NCBI GenBank assembly: GCA_947465645.1
Contig: CANIBQ010000049.1
Location: 1 to 37,311, forward strand
Origin: Acidobacteriota bacterium
Lineage (GTDB): Bacteria > Acidobacteriota > Vicinamibacteria > Vicinamibacterales > UBA2999
Length of the DNA: 37,311 bases
Direction: 5' to 3'
This document shows positions 8,790 to 16,651 of the stretch, one piece after another (within the stretch, counting starts at the first letter, position 1; every line of letters starts with the position of its first letter). The notes under the pieces were generated by a model. That model worked only from the letters and a program-made list of their open reading frames with translations, was not told where the DNA came from and ran no database searches. The translations under genes and the position numbers were made by a program.

Positions 8790-8847
8790 TGGTAACTGCT
8801 GAGTTCCTGTATCTGTTCGTCGCAGATGCTGGACGCTGCCCCTTCAG
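8779..8847 (-). promoter_or_regulatory. trp leader antiterminator (segments 2:3) and alternative 1:2 pairing
   Basis: Segment 2, CTGAAGGGGC (8847-8838), is perfectly complementary over 10 bases to segment 3, GCCCCTTCAG (8788-8779), which is also the 5' arm of the terminator. Segment 1, GCCCCTTC (8902-8895) inside trpL, can pair with segment 2 over 8 bases. The trpL stop codon lies within segment 2. A ribosome that finishes trpL would therefore hide segment 2 and allow the terminator, while a ribosome stalled at the Trp codons would leave it free. Confidence 0.85.
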
Positions 8848-8918
8848 TTTGCAGTCCCGTGCCACCACCAATAGCTGGCGGAGGACGGGTAGGCGAAGGG
8901 GCTAAAACGGTGAGACAT
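8844..8918 (-). CDS. trpL: Tryptophan operon leader peptide
   Basis: A 24-residue reading frame starts at ATG 8916-8918 and ends SASYWWWHGTAN followed by TGA. Three consecutive TGG codons lie at 8862-8870. Three Trp residues in a row in a short ORF directly ahead of an attenuator and a trp operon are the hallmark of a Trp-sensing leader peptide. The Trp codons sit 15 bases before segment 2 of the RNA switch, a sensible distance for a stalled ribosome. No strong Shine-Dalgarno precedes the ATG, and the predicted 5' leader is only about 16 bases. Confidence 0.9.
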   Translation of the reverse strand: MSHRFSPFAYPSSASYWWWHGTAN

Positions 8919-8940
8919 CAGCGTATTCGACGGAGGCTGC

Positions 8941-8970
8941 ACAGTAACCCAGCGGCAGCGGGACTGTCAA
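8941..8970 (-). promoter_or_regulatory. Promoter of the aro/trp operon
   Basis: On the minus strand a perfect TTGACA (-35, 8970-8965) is followed after 18 bases by TACTGT (-10, 8946-8941). Transcription would start near 8934, about 16 bases before trpL. It is divergent from the S55 gene starting at 9036. The assignment rests on motif and position only. Confidence 0.65.
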
Positions 8971-9035
8971 CTAAAAGGGCCGCAGGGCCTTGCAGTTTCA
9001 TGGGTTTACCCGTATCTTCAATCGTGAGCGACACT

Positions 9036-10880
9036 ATGTACATGCGAAGCGCTGCTGTTCTCGGTGCACTCGTGCTCTTCTTCGCCGTGGGCCTGCCCGC
9101 GCAGAGCCGTACATTTCCCGTGGACGAGCTGCGCGTCGGCATGGTCGGCGTCGGCAAGACAGTGTTCGAGGGCGACCGGCTGGACGAGTTCAAGGTCCAC
9201 ATCCTGGGCGTGCTCAAGAACGTCATCGGCACCCGCCGCAACCTGATTCTCGCCCGGCTCGAGGGCGGGCCACTCGCGGAAACCGGCGTGATCGCCGGGA
9301 TGAGCGGCAGCCCGGTCTACATCGATGGCCGACTCGTCGGCGCCGTGTCGTACTCGCTGGGTCAGTTCTCCAAGGAGCCGATTGCGGGTATCACACCCAT
9401 CGACGAGATGACCGAGGCGGCCACGTTCGCGGGGCCCCGCCGCCAGGCCGCGCGCGCCGAGCTGCAACTGCCGCTGACCAACGAGGGGCTGCGCAACTCG
9501 CTGCGCCAGGCGTTCTCGTGGATGCGGCCGTTCGCGGACAGTCCCAACGACGTGCAGGTGCTCGGAAGTCCAGGCATGAACGCCGGTATCGGCACGATGC
9601 TGCGGCCGATTGCGACCCCTCTGACGCTCGGCGGCTTTGACGCCGGCTTCGCCGACCCGATCGTCTCGGCATTCCGCGACCAGGGCTTCGTGCCGGTCAT
9701 GGCTGGCGGGTTGGCCGGTCAGCAGCCGGTGCGTTCCGGCGCGAGCACTCCCCTACGTCCCGGCGATCCGATCGGCGTCTCGCTGATGAGCGGCGACATG
9801 GAACTCGGCGCGACGGGCACGGTGACCGATGTCGACGGCAACCGCGTCTACGCGTTCGGCCATCCGTTCTACGGCCTCGGACCCACCCAGTTTCCGATGA
9901 CGCGCGCCTACGTGCACGTCGTCCTTGCCAGCATGATGAGCTCGTCGAAGATCGCGAGCACCGGCGAAGTGATCGGCACGGTGCTGCAGGATCGCGCCAC
10001 GACGATTGCGGGCACGCTGGGCGCCGGGCCGACGCTCATCCCGGTCAAGCTGAACCTGACCTCCGAGCGCGGCACGAAGAAGACCTTCGAGATGAAGATG
10101 GTCAACGACCAGTTGTTCACGCCGCTCCTGGCCTATCTCTCGATCCTGAACACGCTCCAGTCGTATGAGCGCCAGAATGGGGCGGCGAGCTACGTCGTCC
10201 GCGGCGAGGCCTCCGTCAAGAAATACGGGAACATCGCGTTCGAGGACCTTTTCACCGGTGACCAGGGGTCGACCGGCGCGGCGGCCTACGTGGTCGCGCC
10301 GATCAATTTCCTGCTGCGCAACGCCTTTGAAGACGTCGAGCTCGAGGGGCTGACGCTCGACATCGACGCGAGCGAGGAGCCGCGCAGCGCCACGCTCGAG
10401 CGGGTCTGGATCGACGCGGCGCGGCCGAAGGCCGGCACGACGGTCGACTTGAAGATGCTGCTCCGGACCTACCGCGGCGACGAGGTCACCAAGACGCTCC
10501 CGATCGACATTCCGGCGAACGCGCGCGGCACGTCGCTCTCGGTCATGGTGGCCGACGGCGGACGGCTCTCACAGTGGGAGGCTCGCGAACTGCAGATTCA
10601 GCCGCTGCAGGCGCGCGGCATTCCGCAGATGATGCAGGTGCTCAACAGCGCGCGCAAGAACAACCGCCTGTACGTCCGGCTGCTCGGGCGCGACGGCGGC
10701 GCGGTCGTGAAGGGCGAGACGCTCGCGGCGCTGCCCCCGTCCGTTCTCGCCGTCATGGAGTCTGATCGGAATGGCGGAAGCTTCAGGGCGCTGCAGAACG
10801 CCACGCTCGGCGAGTGGGATATCACCACGCCGTACGCCATCAACGGCTCGCGCACGCTCACACTCGACGTTCAGGACTAA
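9036..10880 (+). CDS. Secreted SpoIVB/peptidase S55-like protein
   Basis: The 614-residue protein begins with a signal peptide (MYMRSAAVLGALVLFFAVGLPAQS). The S55 family motif GMSGSPVYIDGRLVGAVSY is at residues 88-106, and a glycine-rich AFGHPFYG with a candidate catalytic His276 lies at 273-280. In SpoIVB the His segment precedes GMSGSP; here the order is reversed, so the fold is either permuted or not a working peptidase. A long beta-rich C-terminal region (about 400-614) is unassigned. The start could instead be ATG 9042 or GTG 9024; 9036 gives the best signal peptide. The next gene begins three bases after the stop, so the two are probably co-transcribed. Substrate and role are unknown; the protein should act in the periplasm or at the cell surface. 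Confidence 0.75.
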   Translation: MYMRSAAVLGALVLFFAVGLPAQSRTFPVDELRVGMVGVGKTVFEGDRLDEFKVHILGVLKNVIGTRRNLILARLEGGPLAETGVIAGMSGSPVYIDGRLVGAVSYSLGQFSKEPIAGITPIDEMTEAATFAGPRRQAARAELQLPLTNEGLRNSLRQAFSWMRPFADSPNDVQVLGSPGMNAGIGTMLRPIATPLTLGGFDAGFADPIVSAFRDQGFVPVMAGGLAGQQPVRSGASTPLRPGDPIGVSLMSGDMELGATGTVTDVDGNRVYAFGHPFYGLGPTQFPMTRAYVHVVLASMMSSSKIASTGEVIGTVLQDRATTIAGTLGAGPTLIPVKLNLTSERGTKKTFEMKMVNDQLFTPLLAYLSILNTLQSYERQNGAASYVVRGEASVKKYGNIAFEDLFTGDQGSTGAAAYVVAPINFLLRNAFEDVELEGLTLDIDASEEPRSATLERVWIDAARPKAGTTVDLKMLLRTYRGDEVTKTLPIDIPANARGTSLSVMVADGGRLSQWEARELQIQPLQARGIPQMMQVLNSARKNNRLYVRLLGRDGGAVVKGETLAALPPSVLAVMESDRNGGSFRALQNATLGEWDITTPYAINGSRTLTLDVQD

Positions 10881-10883
10881 CTC

Positions 10884-13133
10884 ATGAGATTGACGCGTGT
10901 AGTACCCGCGGCGCTCGGGCTCTGCGCCGCGGCTGCCGTCGTGGCTCAGGCCGCCCTGCCGACGTTCTGGCAGGTCTCCACCGAAAATGAATTCCTGCAG
11001 GGCGAAGTCGACAATCTGTCGATCGACAACTACGGCCGGCTGACGCTCGGCCCCACGGCCGCCATCGTCTACGAATCGAACGCGCCGTTCCTCTGGACGC
11101 TCGTCAGCGGTCCTGACGGGTCGACGTTCGTGGGCACCGGCAACGAAGGCCAGGTCTACCGCATCGACGGCGACGGCAAGGGCACCGTGTTCTTCGACGC
11201 CGAAGAGCTCGAAGTGCACGCGATTGTCCCGGCGCCGGGAGGCGGTCTCTACGTCGGCACGTCGCCCGACGGTAAAGTCTACAAAGTAGACGCCGCGGGC
11301 AAGGGCACCGTGCTCTTCGATCCGCCCGACCGGTACATCTGGAGCCTCGCCGTGGACAAGGCGGGCAACGTTTTCGCGGGCACCGGCGACAAGGGCGTCA
11401 TCTACAAGATCACACCAGACGGCAAGGGCGCGCCGTTCTACCAGACCAAGGCCACGCACGCCATGACGCTCGCCTTCGATCGCGACGGCCGCCTGCTGGC
11501 CGGCACGGAGTCACCCGGGCGCGTCTTCCAGATCGATGCGGCCGGCAAGCCGTTCGTGCTGCTCGACTCCCCCTACAGCGAGATCCACGCGCTGCGGGTC
11601 GACCCACAGGGCGTGATCTACGCCGCCGCCGTCAATGGACGTGCCGGGGCAGCGCCGGGCACGCCCACGATCGAGGCGCCGCCGGCCTCCGCCGCCCAGC
11701 CAGTGGCGTCGGTCTCAACCGAGATCACGGCGATCTCGATCATCCCCGACATCTCGACAACCACCACGGCCAGCCAGGGGGCAGGTGCGCGGAACAACAC
11801 CGGGCCCGGCGCCGGCGCCGTCTACCGCATCATGCCCGACGGCGCGTGGGACATGGTCTGGCAGCTCCGCGAGGATTCGCCGTACGACATGGCGTTCGAT
11901 GCCGACGGCAGCATCACGGTGGCCACCGGCAATGAAGGCAAAATTTACCGCCTCAGCGGCGATCCCCTTCAGCCGATGCTCGTCGCGCGCGCCAGCGCGC
12001 AGCAGATCACGGCGCTGCTGCCCGACGGTGCTGGACGCATGCTCTTTGCGACCTCCAACCCTGGCAAAGTGTTCCGCCTGTCGCAGGCGCGCGCGGACAA
12101 GGGGACCTACACTTCCGACGTCCGCGATGCGCAAACCGTCGCGACGTGGGGCGCCATCAAGTGGCAGGCGTCCATTCCGACGGGCACCAAGGTCGAGGTC
12201 TCCACCCGTTCCGGCAACACGCGGACGCCGGACGAGACCTGGAGCGACTGGAGCGCCGCGTATGCGGCGCGCGCAGGCAGCGGCATCACCAGCCCGCGCG
12301 CGAGGCACCTCCAGTGGCGTGCGATCCTGACCGGCACGCGCACCGAGGCGCCGGTGCTCACGTCAGTGGTCGCGGCCTACCTGCCGCGCAATACCCGCCC
12401 GCGCGTCACGGCGATCACCATTCATCCGCCAGGCACCGTGTTCCAGCGTCCCTTCCCCACCGGCGATCCCGGTCTCGCGGGGTTCGAGGGAGAGACGCCA
12501 GACCAGCGCGCCGCCGCGCAGAACCCGCAGAACGCGCAGGCCGGCAACCAGCCCTCCCTCGGGCGCCGCTCGTACCAGCGAGGGCTGCTGACGTTTGTCT
12601 GGCGCGCGGAAGACGACAACCGCGACGACCTGTCGTACGACGTCCAGTACCGGCGCGAAGGCGATGACGCGTGGCGGCCGCTGAAGCGCGCGGTGAACGA
12701 CGCGATTCTCGTGTGGGACACGACCTCCGTGCCGAACGGGCGGTATGTCCTGCAGGTCGTGGCCTCCGACGCGCGGTCGAACTCACCGTCGACGGCGTTG
12801 ACCGGCTCGATGGAGAGCACGACGTTCGACATCGACAACATGCCGCCCACGATCGTCGTCACGGGCGCGCGTCGCGACGGTCCGCGAACGGTGATCGCGT
12901 TCGACGTCCGGGATGAAGACTCCGCCGTGCAGAAGGCCGAGTACTCGCTCGACGGCGATAGCTGGCAGGCGATTTATCCGAAGGATGGGATTGCCGACTC
13001 GCGGTCGGAGCAGTTCGAGCTGACGCTCGAGGGTGACACCGCCGGCCGCGCGGTCGTCATCCGCGCCACCGACGCCCTCAACAACGTTATAAGCGCCCGC
13101 GGCGAGGCTCCGGCGCCGGCAGCTCGTCGTTAG
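10884..13133 (+). CDS. Secreted beta-propeller protein with C-terminal Ig-like domain
   Basis: This is a 749-residue protein with a signal peptide (MRLTRVVPAALGLCAAAAVVAQA). From about residue 40 to 400 it repeats a GTG..G.VY.I...GKG-type blade motif (for example GTGNEGQVYRIDGDGKGTVF and GTSPDGKVYKVDAAGKGTVL), typical of NHL/YVTN-like propellers. A low-complexity linker rich in Ala, Thr and Gly (about 250-310) interrupts the blades. The C-terminal third has Ig/FN3-like segments (WRAEDDNRDDLSYDVQYR, PPTIVVTGARRDG). It is probably an extracytoplasmic binding or scaffold protein working with the S55-like protein encoded just upstream. No enzyme motif is visible. Its last 47 bases overlap the convergent anti-sigma gene. 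Confidence 0.75.
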   Translation: MRLTRVVPAALGLCAAAAVVAQAALPTFWQVSTENEFLQGEVDNLSIDNYGRLTLGPTAAIVYESNAPFLWTLVSGPDGSTFVGTGNEGQVYRIDGDGKGTVFFDAEELEVHAIVPAPGGGLYVGTSPDGKVYKVDAAGKGTVLFDPPDRYIWSLAVDKAGNVFAGTGDKGVIYKITPDGKGAPFYQTKATHAMTLAFDRDGRLLAGTESPGRVFQIDAAGKPFVLLDSPYSEIHALRVDPQGVIYAAAVNGRAGAAPGTPTIEAPPASAAQPVASVSTEITAISIIPDISTTTTASQGAGARNNTGPGAGAVYRIMPDGAWDMVWQLREDSPYDMAFDADGSITVATGNEGKIYRLSGDPLQPMLVARASAQQITALLPDGAGRMLFATSNPGKVFRLSQARADKGTYTSDVRDAQTVATWGAIKWQASIPTGTKVEVSTRSGNTRTPDETWSDWSAAYAARAGSGITSPRARHLQWRAILTGTRTEAPVLTSVVAAYLPRNTRPRVTAITIHPPGTVFQRPFPTGDPGLAGFEGETPDQRAAAQNPQNAQAGNQPSLGRRSYQRGLLTFVWRAEDDNRDDLSYDVQYRREGDDAWRPLKRAVNDAILVWDTTSVPNGRYVLQVVASDARSNSPSTALTGSMESTTFDIDNMPPTIVVTGARRDGPRTVIAFDVRDEDSAVQKAEYSLDGDSWQAIYPKDGIADSRSEQFELTLEGDTAGRAVVIRATDALNNVISARGEAPAPAARR

Positions 13134-13851
13134 CGTTAGCGGGCGCTGACGTCAGCCACACCATGTCGACGGCCACGGCGCGGCCGCCCTCTTCCGCCGC
13201 CGGCGAAAACCGCGATTGCCGCACGGCATCGAGCAGTCCCGCGATGTCGGCGGTCAACGCCGAGCCGTCGCGGCGTCTCACCTTGGCGCGCTCCAGCAGC
13301 AGCATCTCGTAATCCGCAATCTGGCCTCCCCGCGTCACCATCGTCGCCAGCGCGAAGACAGCTTCCTCTTCCGGCACGCCTTCGAGGACCCAGCCCGTCT
13401 TGATGCGGCTCGCGTTCGCCGTCGACTCCATGACACCCGCTATCGAATCGCTCTCGTCGTTGTCGTTGGCGGCGTGCAGGACGCCCGCCGCCGCGCACAG
13501 GCACGCCACCACCGCCGCCGTGGCGCCGAGCGCCGGCCAGAAGAAGCGCATGTCCGCGAACGCCTCGCGCAGCCACACGACGAACGACTGATCGCGCTCG
13601 GCGCCGATCCGCGCGAGCACTTCAGCCTGCACCGCGGTCAGCGCGCGGCCGCCTTCCGGCTCCCGGGCGAACCGCGGCGCGCCCATGCGCACCGCGGCCC
13701 CAACCAGGCGCATATCTTCGACGTGCGCGCCGCACGTGCGGCACCAGCGCAGGTGCGACTCGACGGCGACCTGGTCGGCCATCGCGAGCTCGTCATCGAG
13801 GAACGCCTCGAGCAGCTCGCGCGCGGATTCGCAGCCGAGGTACGGAATCAT
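13087..13851 (-). CDS. Anti-sigma factor with zinc-finger (ZAS-type) domain
   Basis: The 254-residue protein has an N-terminal ZAS-like domain with His33, Cys37 and Cys40 in HLRWCRTC and an additional Cys7. A single membrane segment lies at about residues 104-128 (FWPALGATAAVVACLCAAAGVLHAA), followed by a periplasmic domain of about 125 residues without recognised motifs. The ATG overlaps the stop of the upstream ECF sigma gene (ATGA), the usual arrangement for a sigma factor and its membrane anti-sigma. It should hold the sigma factor at the membrane until a signal, whose nature is not visible, releases it. The 3' end overlaps the convergent propeller gene by 47 bases. Confidence 0.88.
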   Translation of the reverse strand: MIPYLGCESARELLEAFLDDELAMADQVAVESHLRWCRTCGAHVEDMRLVGAAVRMGAPRFAREPEGGRALTAVQAEVLARIGAERDQSFVVWLREAFADMRFFWPALGATAAVVACLCAAAGVLHAANDNDESDSIAGVMESTANASRIKTGWVLEGVPEEEAVFALATMVTRGGQIADYEMLLLERAKVRRRDGSALTADIAGLLDAVRQSRFSPAAEEGGRAVAVDMVWLTSAPANANDELPAPEPRRGRL

Positions 13852-14450
13852 GCCCGCACCCCCAGGAGGTCGGCGCGAAGCGCCTGGCGCGCGCGCGTCA
13901 GGCGTGACTTCACCGTGCCAACGGCGATGTCGAGCGAGAAGGCGATCTCCTCATAGCGCAGGCCGTCGACCTCGCGCAGGATGAGCGCCGTCCGCTGGTC
14001 GAATGGCAGCCGGTCGAGCGCCTGCCAGATGTGCGTGGCCGTCTCCTTGCTCGCGAGCAGGCGATCCGGGAGCACATCCTGCTTCGCCTCGAACTCGACA
14101 CCGTGTTTCAGGTGCTCGTCGAGCGACACCTCGTCTGCCCGGCGACGCCGCCGCCACCAGCGCTGCCGGTTGCGAACCTGGTTGACGACGATGCGGTAGA
14201 TCCAGGTGCGGAGGGCTGACTGGCCGCGGAAGCGGGAGAGGGTGCGGAAGACGCGAAGGAAGACGTCCTGGGAGATGTCGAGCGCCTCATCCCGGTCGCC
14301 GAGCAGGTTGAGGGCCAGGCAGTAGACCATCCGCTGGTGGGTGGCCACCAGCTCGGCACAGGCCAGTTCGTCGCCGGCCGCGCAGCGCTCGATGAGTGCC
14401 GCCTCGCCGGAATCGACGTCTGACCAGATGATGGCGCCGGCGTTCTTCAC
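13848..14450 (-). CDS. ECF (RpoE-type) RNA polymerase sigma factor
   Basis: It is about 200 residues with region 2 (DRDEALDISQDVFLRVFRTL, then FRGQSALRTWIYRIVVNQVRNR) and region 4 (LDRLPFDQRTALILREVDGL, YEEIAFSLDIAVGTVKSRL, a helix-turn-helix). A basic linker WWRRRRR joins them. I favour the GTG at 14448-14450, preceded by GGGG at short spacing. An ATG at 14475-14477 would add nine residues but lacks a nearby Shine-Dalgarno, and the longer open frame to 14558 shows no homology. It is co-transcribed and translationally coupled with its anti-sigma factor. Its regulon cannot be read here. Confidence 0.93.
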   Translation of the reverse strand: MKNAGAIIWSDVDSGEAALIERCAAGDELACAELVATHQRMVYCLALNLLGDRDEALDISQDVFLRVFRTLSRFRGQSALRTWIYRIVVNQVRNRQRWWRRRRRADEVSLDEHLKHGVEFEAKQDVLPDRLLASKETATHIWQALDRLPFDQRTALILREVDGLRYEEIAFSLDIAVGTVKSRLTRARQALRADLLGVRA

Positions 14451-14544
14451 GAAATCCCCACAGAACGGTGTAAGCATCGAGTTTACAACAACAGGTTGCG
14501 TCCTCCCGTGGCTTAGACCCCGGAATGACGCCGAGGTTCCTTGG

Positions 14545-14550
14545 TAGAAT
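14545..14550 (+). promoter_or_regulatory. -10 box (TAGAAT) of the TPR gene
   Basis: TAGAAT lies ten bases before the ATG at 14561. Transcription would start only about 3-4 bases before the start codon, and no Shine-Dalgarno is present. It belongs to a recurring set of such boxes in this window. Confidence 0.5.
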
Positions 14551-14560
14551 CGCTGCATCC

Positions 14561-15838
14561 ATGAAGCGCCTGGTCGTCGTGTCCGTGGGCGTCGCCGCCC
14601 TCGTCGTCGGCATCCTTGTCGCCTGGTATTCGGTTCGCCAGGACCGTGAGTTCCAGCGCCTGATTGCAGCCGGCGATGTGGCGGTCGTCCAGGACCAGAC
14701 GTTTGTCGCCATCGAGGCGTTCAGCGGCGCCCTCGCCCTCAAGCCCGACTCCATGCTCGCCTATCTCAAACGGGGGGACACCTACCGCCGCCGGGGTGAG
14801 CTCGCCGCGGCACTGCGAGACCTCCGCCAGGCTGCCGCGCTCGATCCCGGCGCGCCTCGGCCGGTGGAGCTGCTCGGGGACGTGAACGTCGCCATGGGCC
14901 GCTACGAGCGAGCGATCGAGGAATACCGACGCTTCACCATGCTCGACGACCGCGCGCCGCGGGTGCTCTACAAGCTGGCTCTTACGTACTACCGCAACGG
15001 CCAGGCGGCGTTGGCGATCGAGCCGCTTCGCCAGGCGGTGGCGTTCGACGATCGGTTCGTCGAGGCGCACTACCTGCTCGGCATGTGCCTGCTCGACCGC
15101 AAGCGGGATGCCGATGCGCTCCGTTCGCTGACGCGCGCTATTGAGATCAACCCGGCGTTTGCCGCGGCGCGCGAGGAAATGGCCGACCTTCACGCGCAAA
15201 GAGGACGTAACCGCGAGGCGATCGAGCAGCTCGAAGCGCTGGCCGCGCTGGAGCCGGCGCGCGCGGAGAGGCTCGTGAGCGTCGGCCTGGCGTATGCGCG
15301 GCTCGGGCGCACAGATGCCGCCATCCTCACCCTCGGACGGGCCGCTGAGCGTTTTCCGGAAGAACCGGTGGTGTACACCGCGCTCGGCCGGGTGTGGCTG
15401 GAACAGGCGGAAACGCGGAACGATCGGGTCGCCCTGAGCAAGGCGATTGGCGCCCTGCAGCCCACTGCGGGACGGGCGACCGCGTCGAGCGAAGTGCTGG
15501 CGCTCTACGGCCGCGCGCTTTTCCTGTTCGGGGAGATCGGCGGCGCCGAACGGACGCTGCAGGAAGCCACGACGCGCATGCCGGTCGAGCCGCTCGCGTT
15601 CCGTTACCTGGCGGCTGCGGCCGATCGCCTGGGCCACCTCGCACCCGCCCGCGACGCGCTGCGCCGCTACCTCGCGCTCGTCGACAGCCCCGACGCGCCA
15701 ACGCTGGGGCTCCTGGCCGACACGCACCGGCGGCTGGGAGAGATCGTGGCCGCCCGCGCGACCGTGGCGAAGGCGATCGCGATCGATCCCGAGGACGAGA
15801 ATCTGCTGCGGCTCCAGCGGCGTCTTGGGCCGGCCTGA
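14561..15838 (+). CDS. Membrane-anchored tetratricopeptide-repeat protein
   Basis: The 425-residue protein has an N-terminal membrane anchor (about residues 3-22, VVVSVGVAALVVGILVAWY) and then consecutive 34-residue TPR units filling nearly the whole chain. Examples are LAYLKRGDTYRRRGELAAAL, VLYKLALTYYRNGQAALAIE and VEAHYLLGMCLLDRKRDADA. TPR arrays are protein-binding scaffolds; the partner is unknown. The ATG at 14561 follows a TAGAAT box and places the anchor at the very N-terminus; an in-frame ATG at 14525 is upstream of that box. The gene is divergent from the ECF sigma gene and convergent with dppC. Confidence 0.82.
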   Translation: MKRLVVVSVGVAALVVGILVAWYSVRQDREFQRLIAAGDVAVVQDQTFVAIEAFSGALALKPDSMLAYLKRGDTYRRRGELAAALRDLRQAAALDPGAPRPVELLGDVNVAMGRYERAIEEYRRFTMLDDRAPRVLYKLALTYYRNGQAALAIEPLRQAVAFDDRFVEAHYLLGMCLLDRKRDADALRSLTRAIEINPAFAAAREEMADLHAQRGRNREAIEQLEALAALEPARAERLVSVGLAYARLGRTDAAILTLGRAAERFPEEPVVYTALGRVWLEQAETRNDRVALSKAIGALQPTAGRATASSEVLALYGRALFLFGEIGGAERTLQEATTRMPVEPLAFRYLAAAADRLGHLAPARDALRRYLALVDSPDAPTLGLLADTHRRLGEIVAARATVAKAIAIDPEDENLLRLQRRLGPA

Positions 15839-15847
15839 AGGCCGCGC

Positions 15848-16651
15848 CTACGACTGGCGCCCGCGTGTCATCGGGTCGAGGCGATCCCGCAATCCGTCTC
15901 CCAGGAAATTGAACCCAAGCACGAGCACCGCGATGGCGAGACCCGGAAAGATCGTCAGGTGCGGCGCATCCAGGAGATGTCCTCGCCCGTAACTGAGCAT
16001 CGTTCCCCAGCTCGGCGTCGGCGGCTGCACCCCAAGCCCCAGGAAGCTGAGCGCCGCCTCGGCGAGAATCGCCCCGCCCATCCCGAGCGTGGCCTGTACG
16101 GTCACGGCGGGCAACGTCGTGGGGATGACATGCCGCGCCAGGATCCGCGGGGTCGTGGCGCCGAGCGCCCTCGCCGCCTGCACGAACTCGAGCTCGCGCG
16201 ATCGCAGCACCTGTCCGCGGACCAGCCGCGCGTACCCCACCCACCCGATGAGCGACAGCGCCAGCACGACATTCGTCAGGCTCGGCCCGAGCACGGCGAC
16301 GAGGGCGATGGCGAGGAGCAGTCCTGGAAACGCGAGGAGAATGTCCACCACGCGGCTGATGGCCTCGTCGATCCGGCCGCCGAAGTACCCGGCCACCGAG
16401 CCGAGGACGATCCCGACCGCCGACGAGACGCTGACGACGACGAGGCCGACGAGCAAGGAAATGCGCGCACCCGAGAGCACCCGGGCGAAGATGTCGCGGC
16501 CCAGTTCGTCGAGTCCGAACCAGTGCGCGCCGGTGGGTCCTTCGAGCCTGAGCGCCAGTTCCTGCGACGTGGGATCGAACGGCGCGAGCCACGGCCCGAA
16601 GACCGCCGCCAGCACCGTCACCAGGACGATGACCGCGCCCAGCCTACTCAT
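15848..16651 (-). CDS. dppC: ABC transporter permease, DppC/OppC type
   Basis: This is an inner-membrane permease of the peptide/nickel-type importers, 267 residues long. The N-terminal helix MSRLGAVIVLVTVLAAVFGPWLAPFDP is followed by the typical segment HWFGLDELGRDIFARVLSGAR. Later comes the EAA loop ARALGATTPRILARHVIPTT, which contacts the ATPase, and SFLGLGVQPPTPSWG near the end. Its start overlaps the dppB-type gene by eight bases, so the pair is coupled. No ATPase or substrate-binding protein is encoded nearby, so the substrate cannot be assigned; the symbol denotes the family only. Confidence 0.9.
   Translation of the reverse strand: MSRLGAVIVLVTVLAAVFGPWLAPFDPTSQELALRLEGPTGAHWFGLDELGRDIFARVLSGARISLLVGLVVVSVSSAVGIVLGSVAGYFGGRIDEAISRVVDILLAFPGLLLAIALVAVLGPSLTNVVLALSLIGWVGYARLVRGQVLRSRELEFVQAARALGATTPRILARHVIPTTLPAVTVQATLGMGGAILAEAALSFLGLGVQPPTPSWGTMLSYGRGHLLDAPHLTIFPGLAIAVLVLGFNFLGDGLRDRLDPMTRGRQS

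Noticed and set aside
13851..14558. Longer N-terminus for the ECF sigma factor (start at 14558)
   Set aside because: It would overlap the divergent promoter and add residues without homology; the GTG at 14450 has a better ribosome-binding site and normal family length.
14513..15727. 404-codon frame antisense to the TPR gene
   Set aside because: It has Arg-rich composition without motifs; the TPR frame on the other strand has clear repeats and an anchor.
15831..15844. CGGCC-TGAA-GGCCG palindrome at the end of the TPR gene
   Set aside because: Only five base pairs, overlapping the stop region, with no U tract; too short to call a repeat or terminator.
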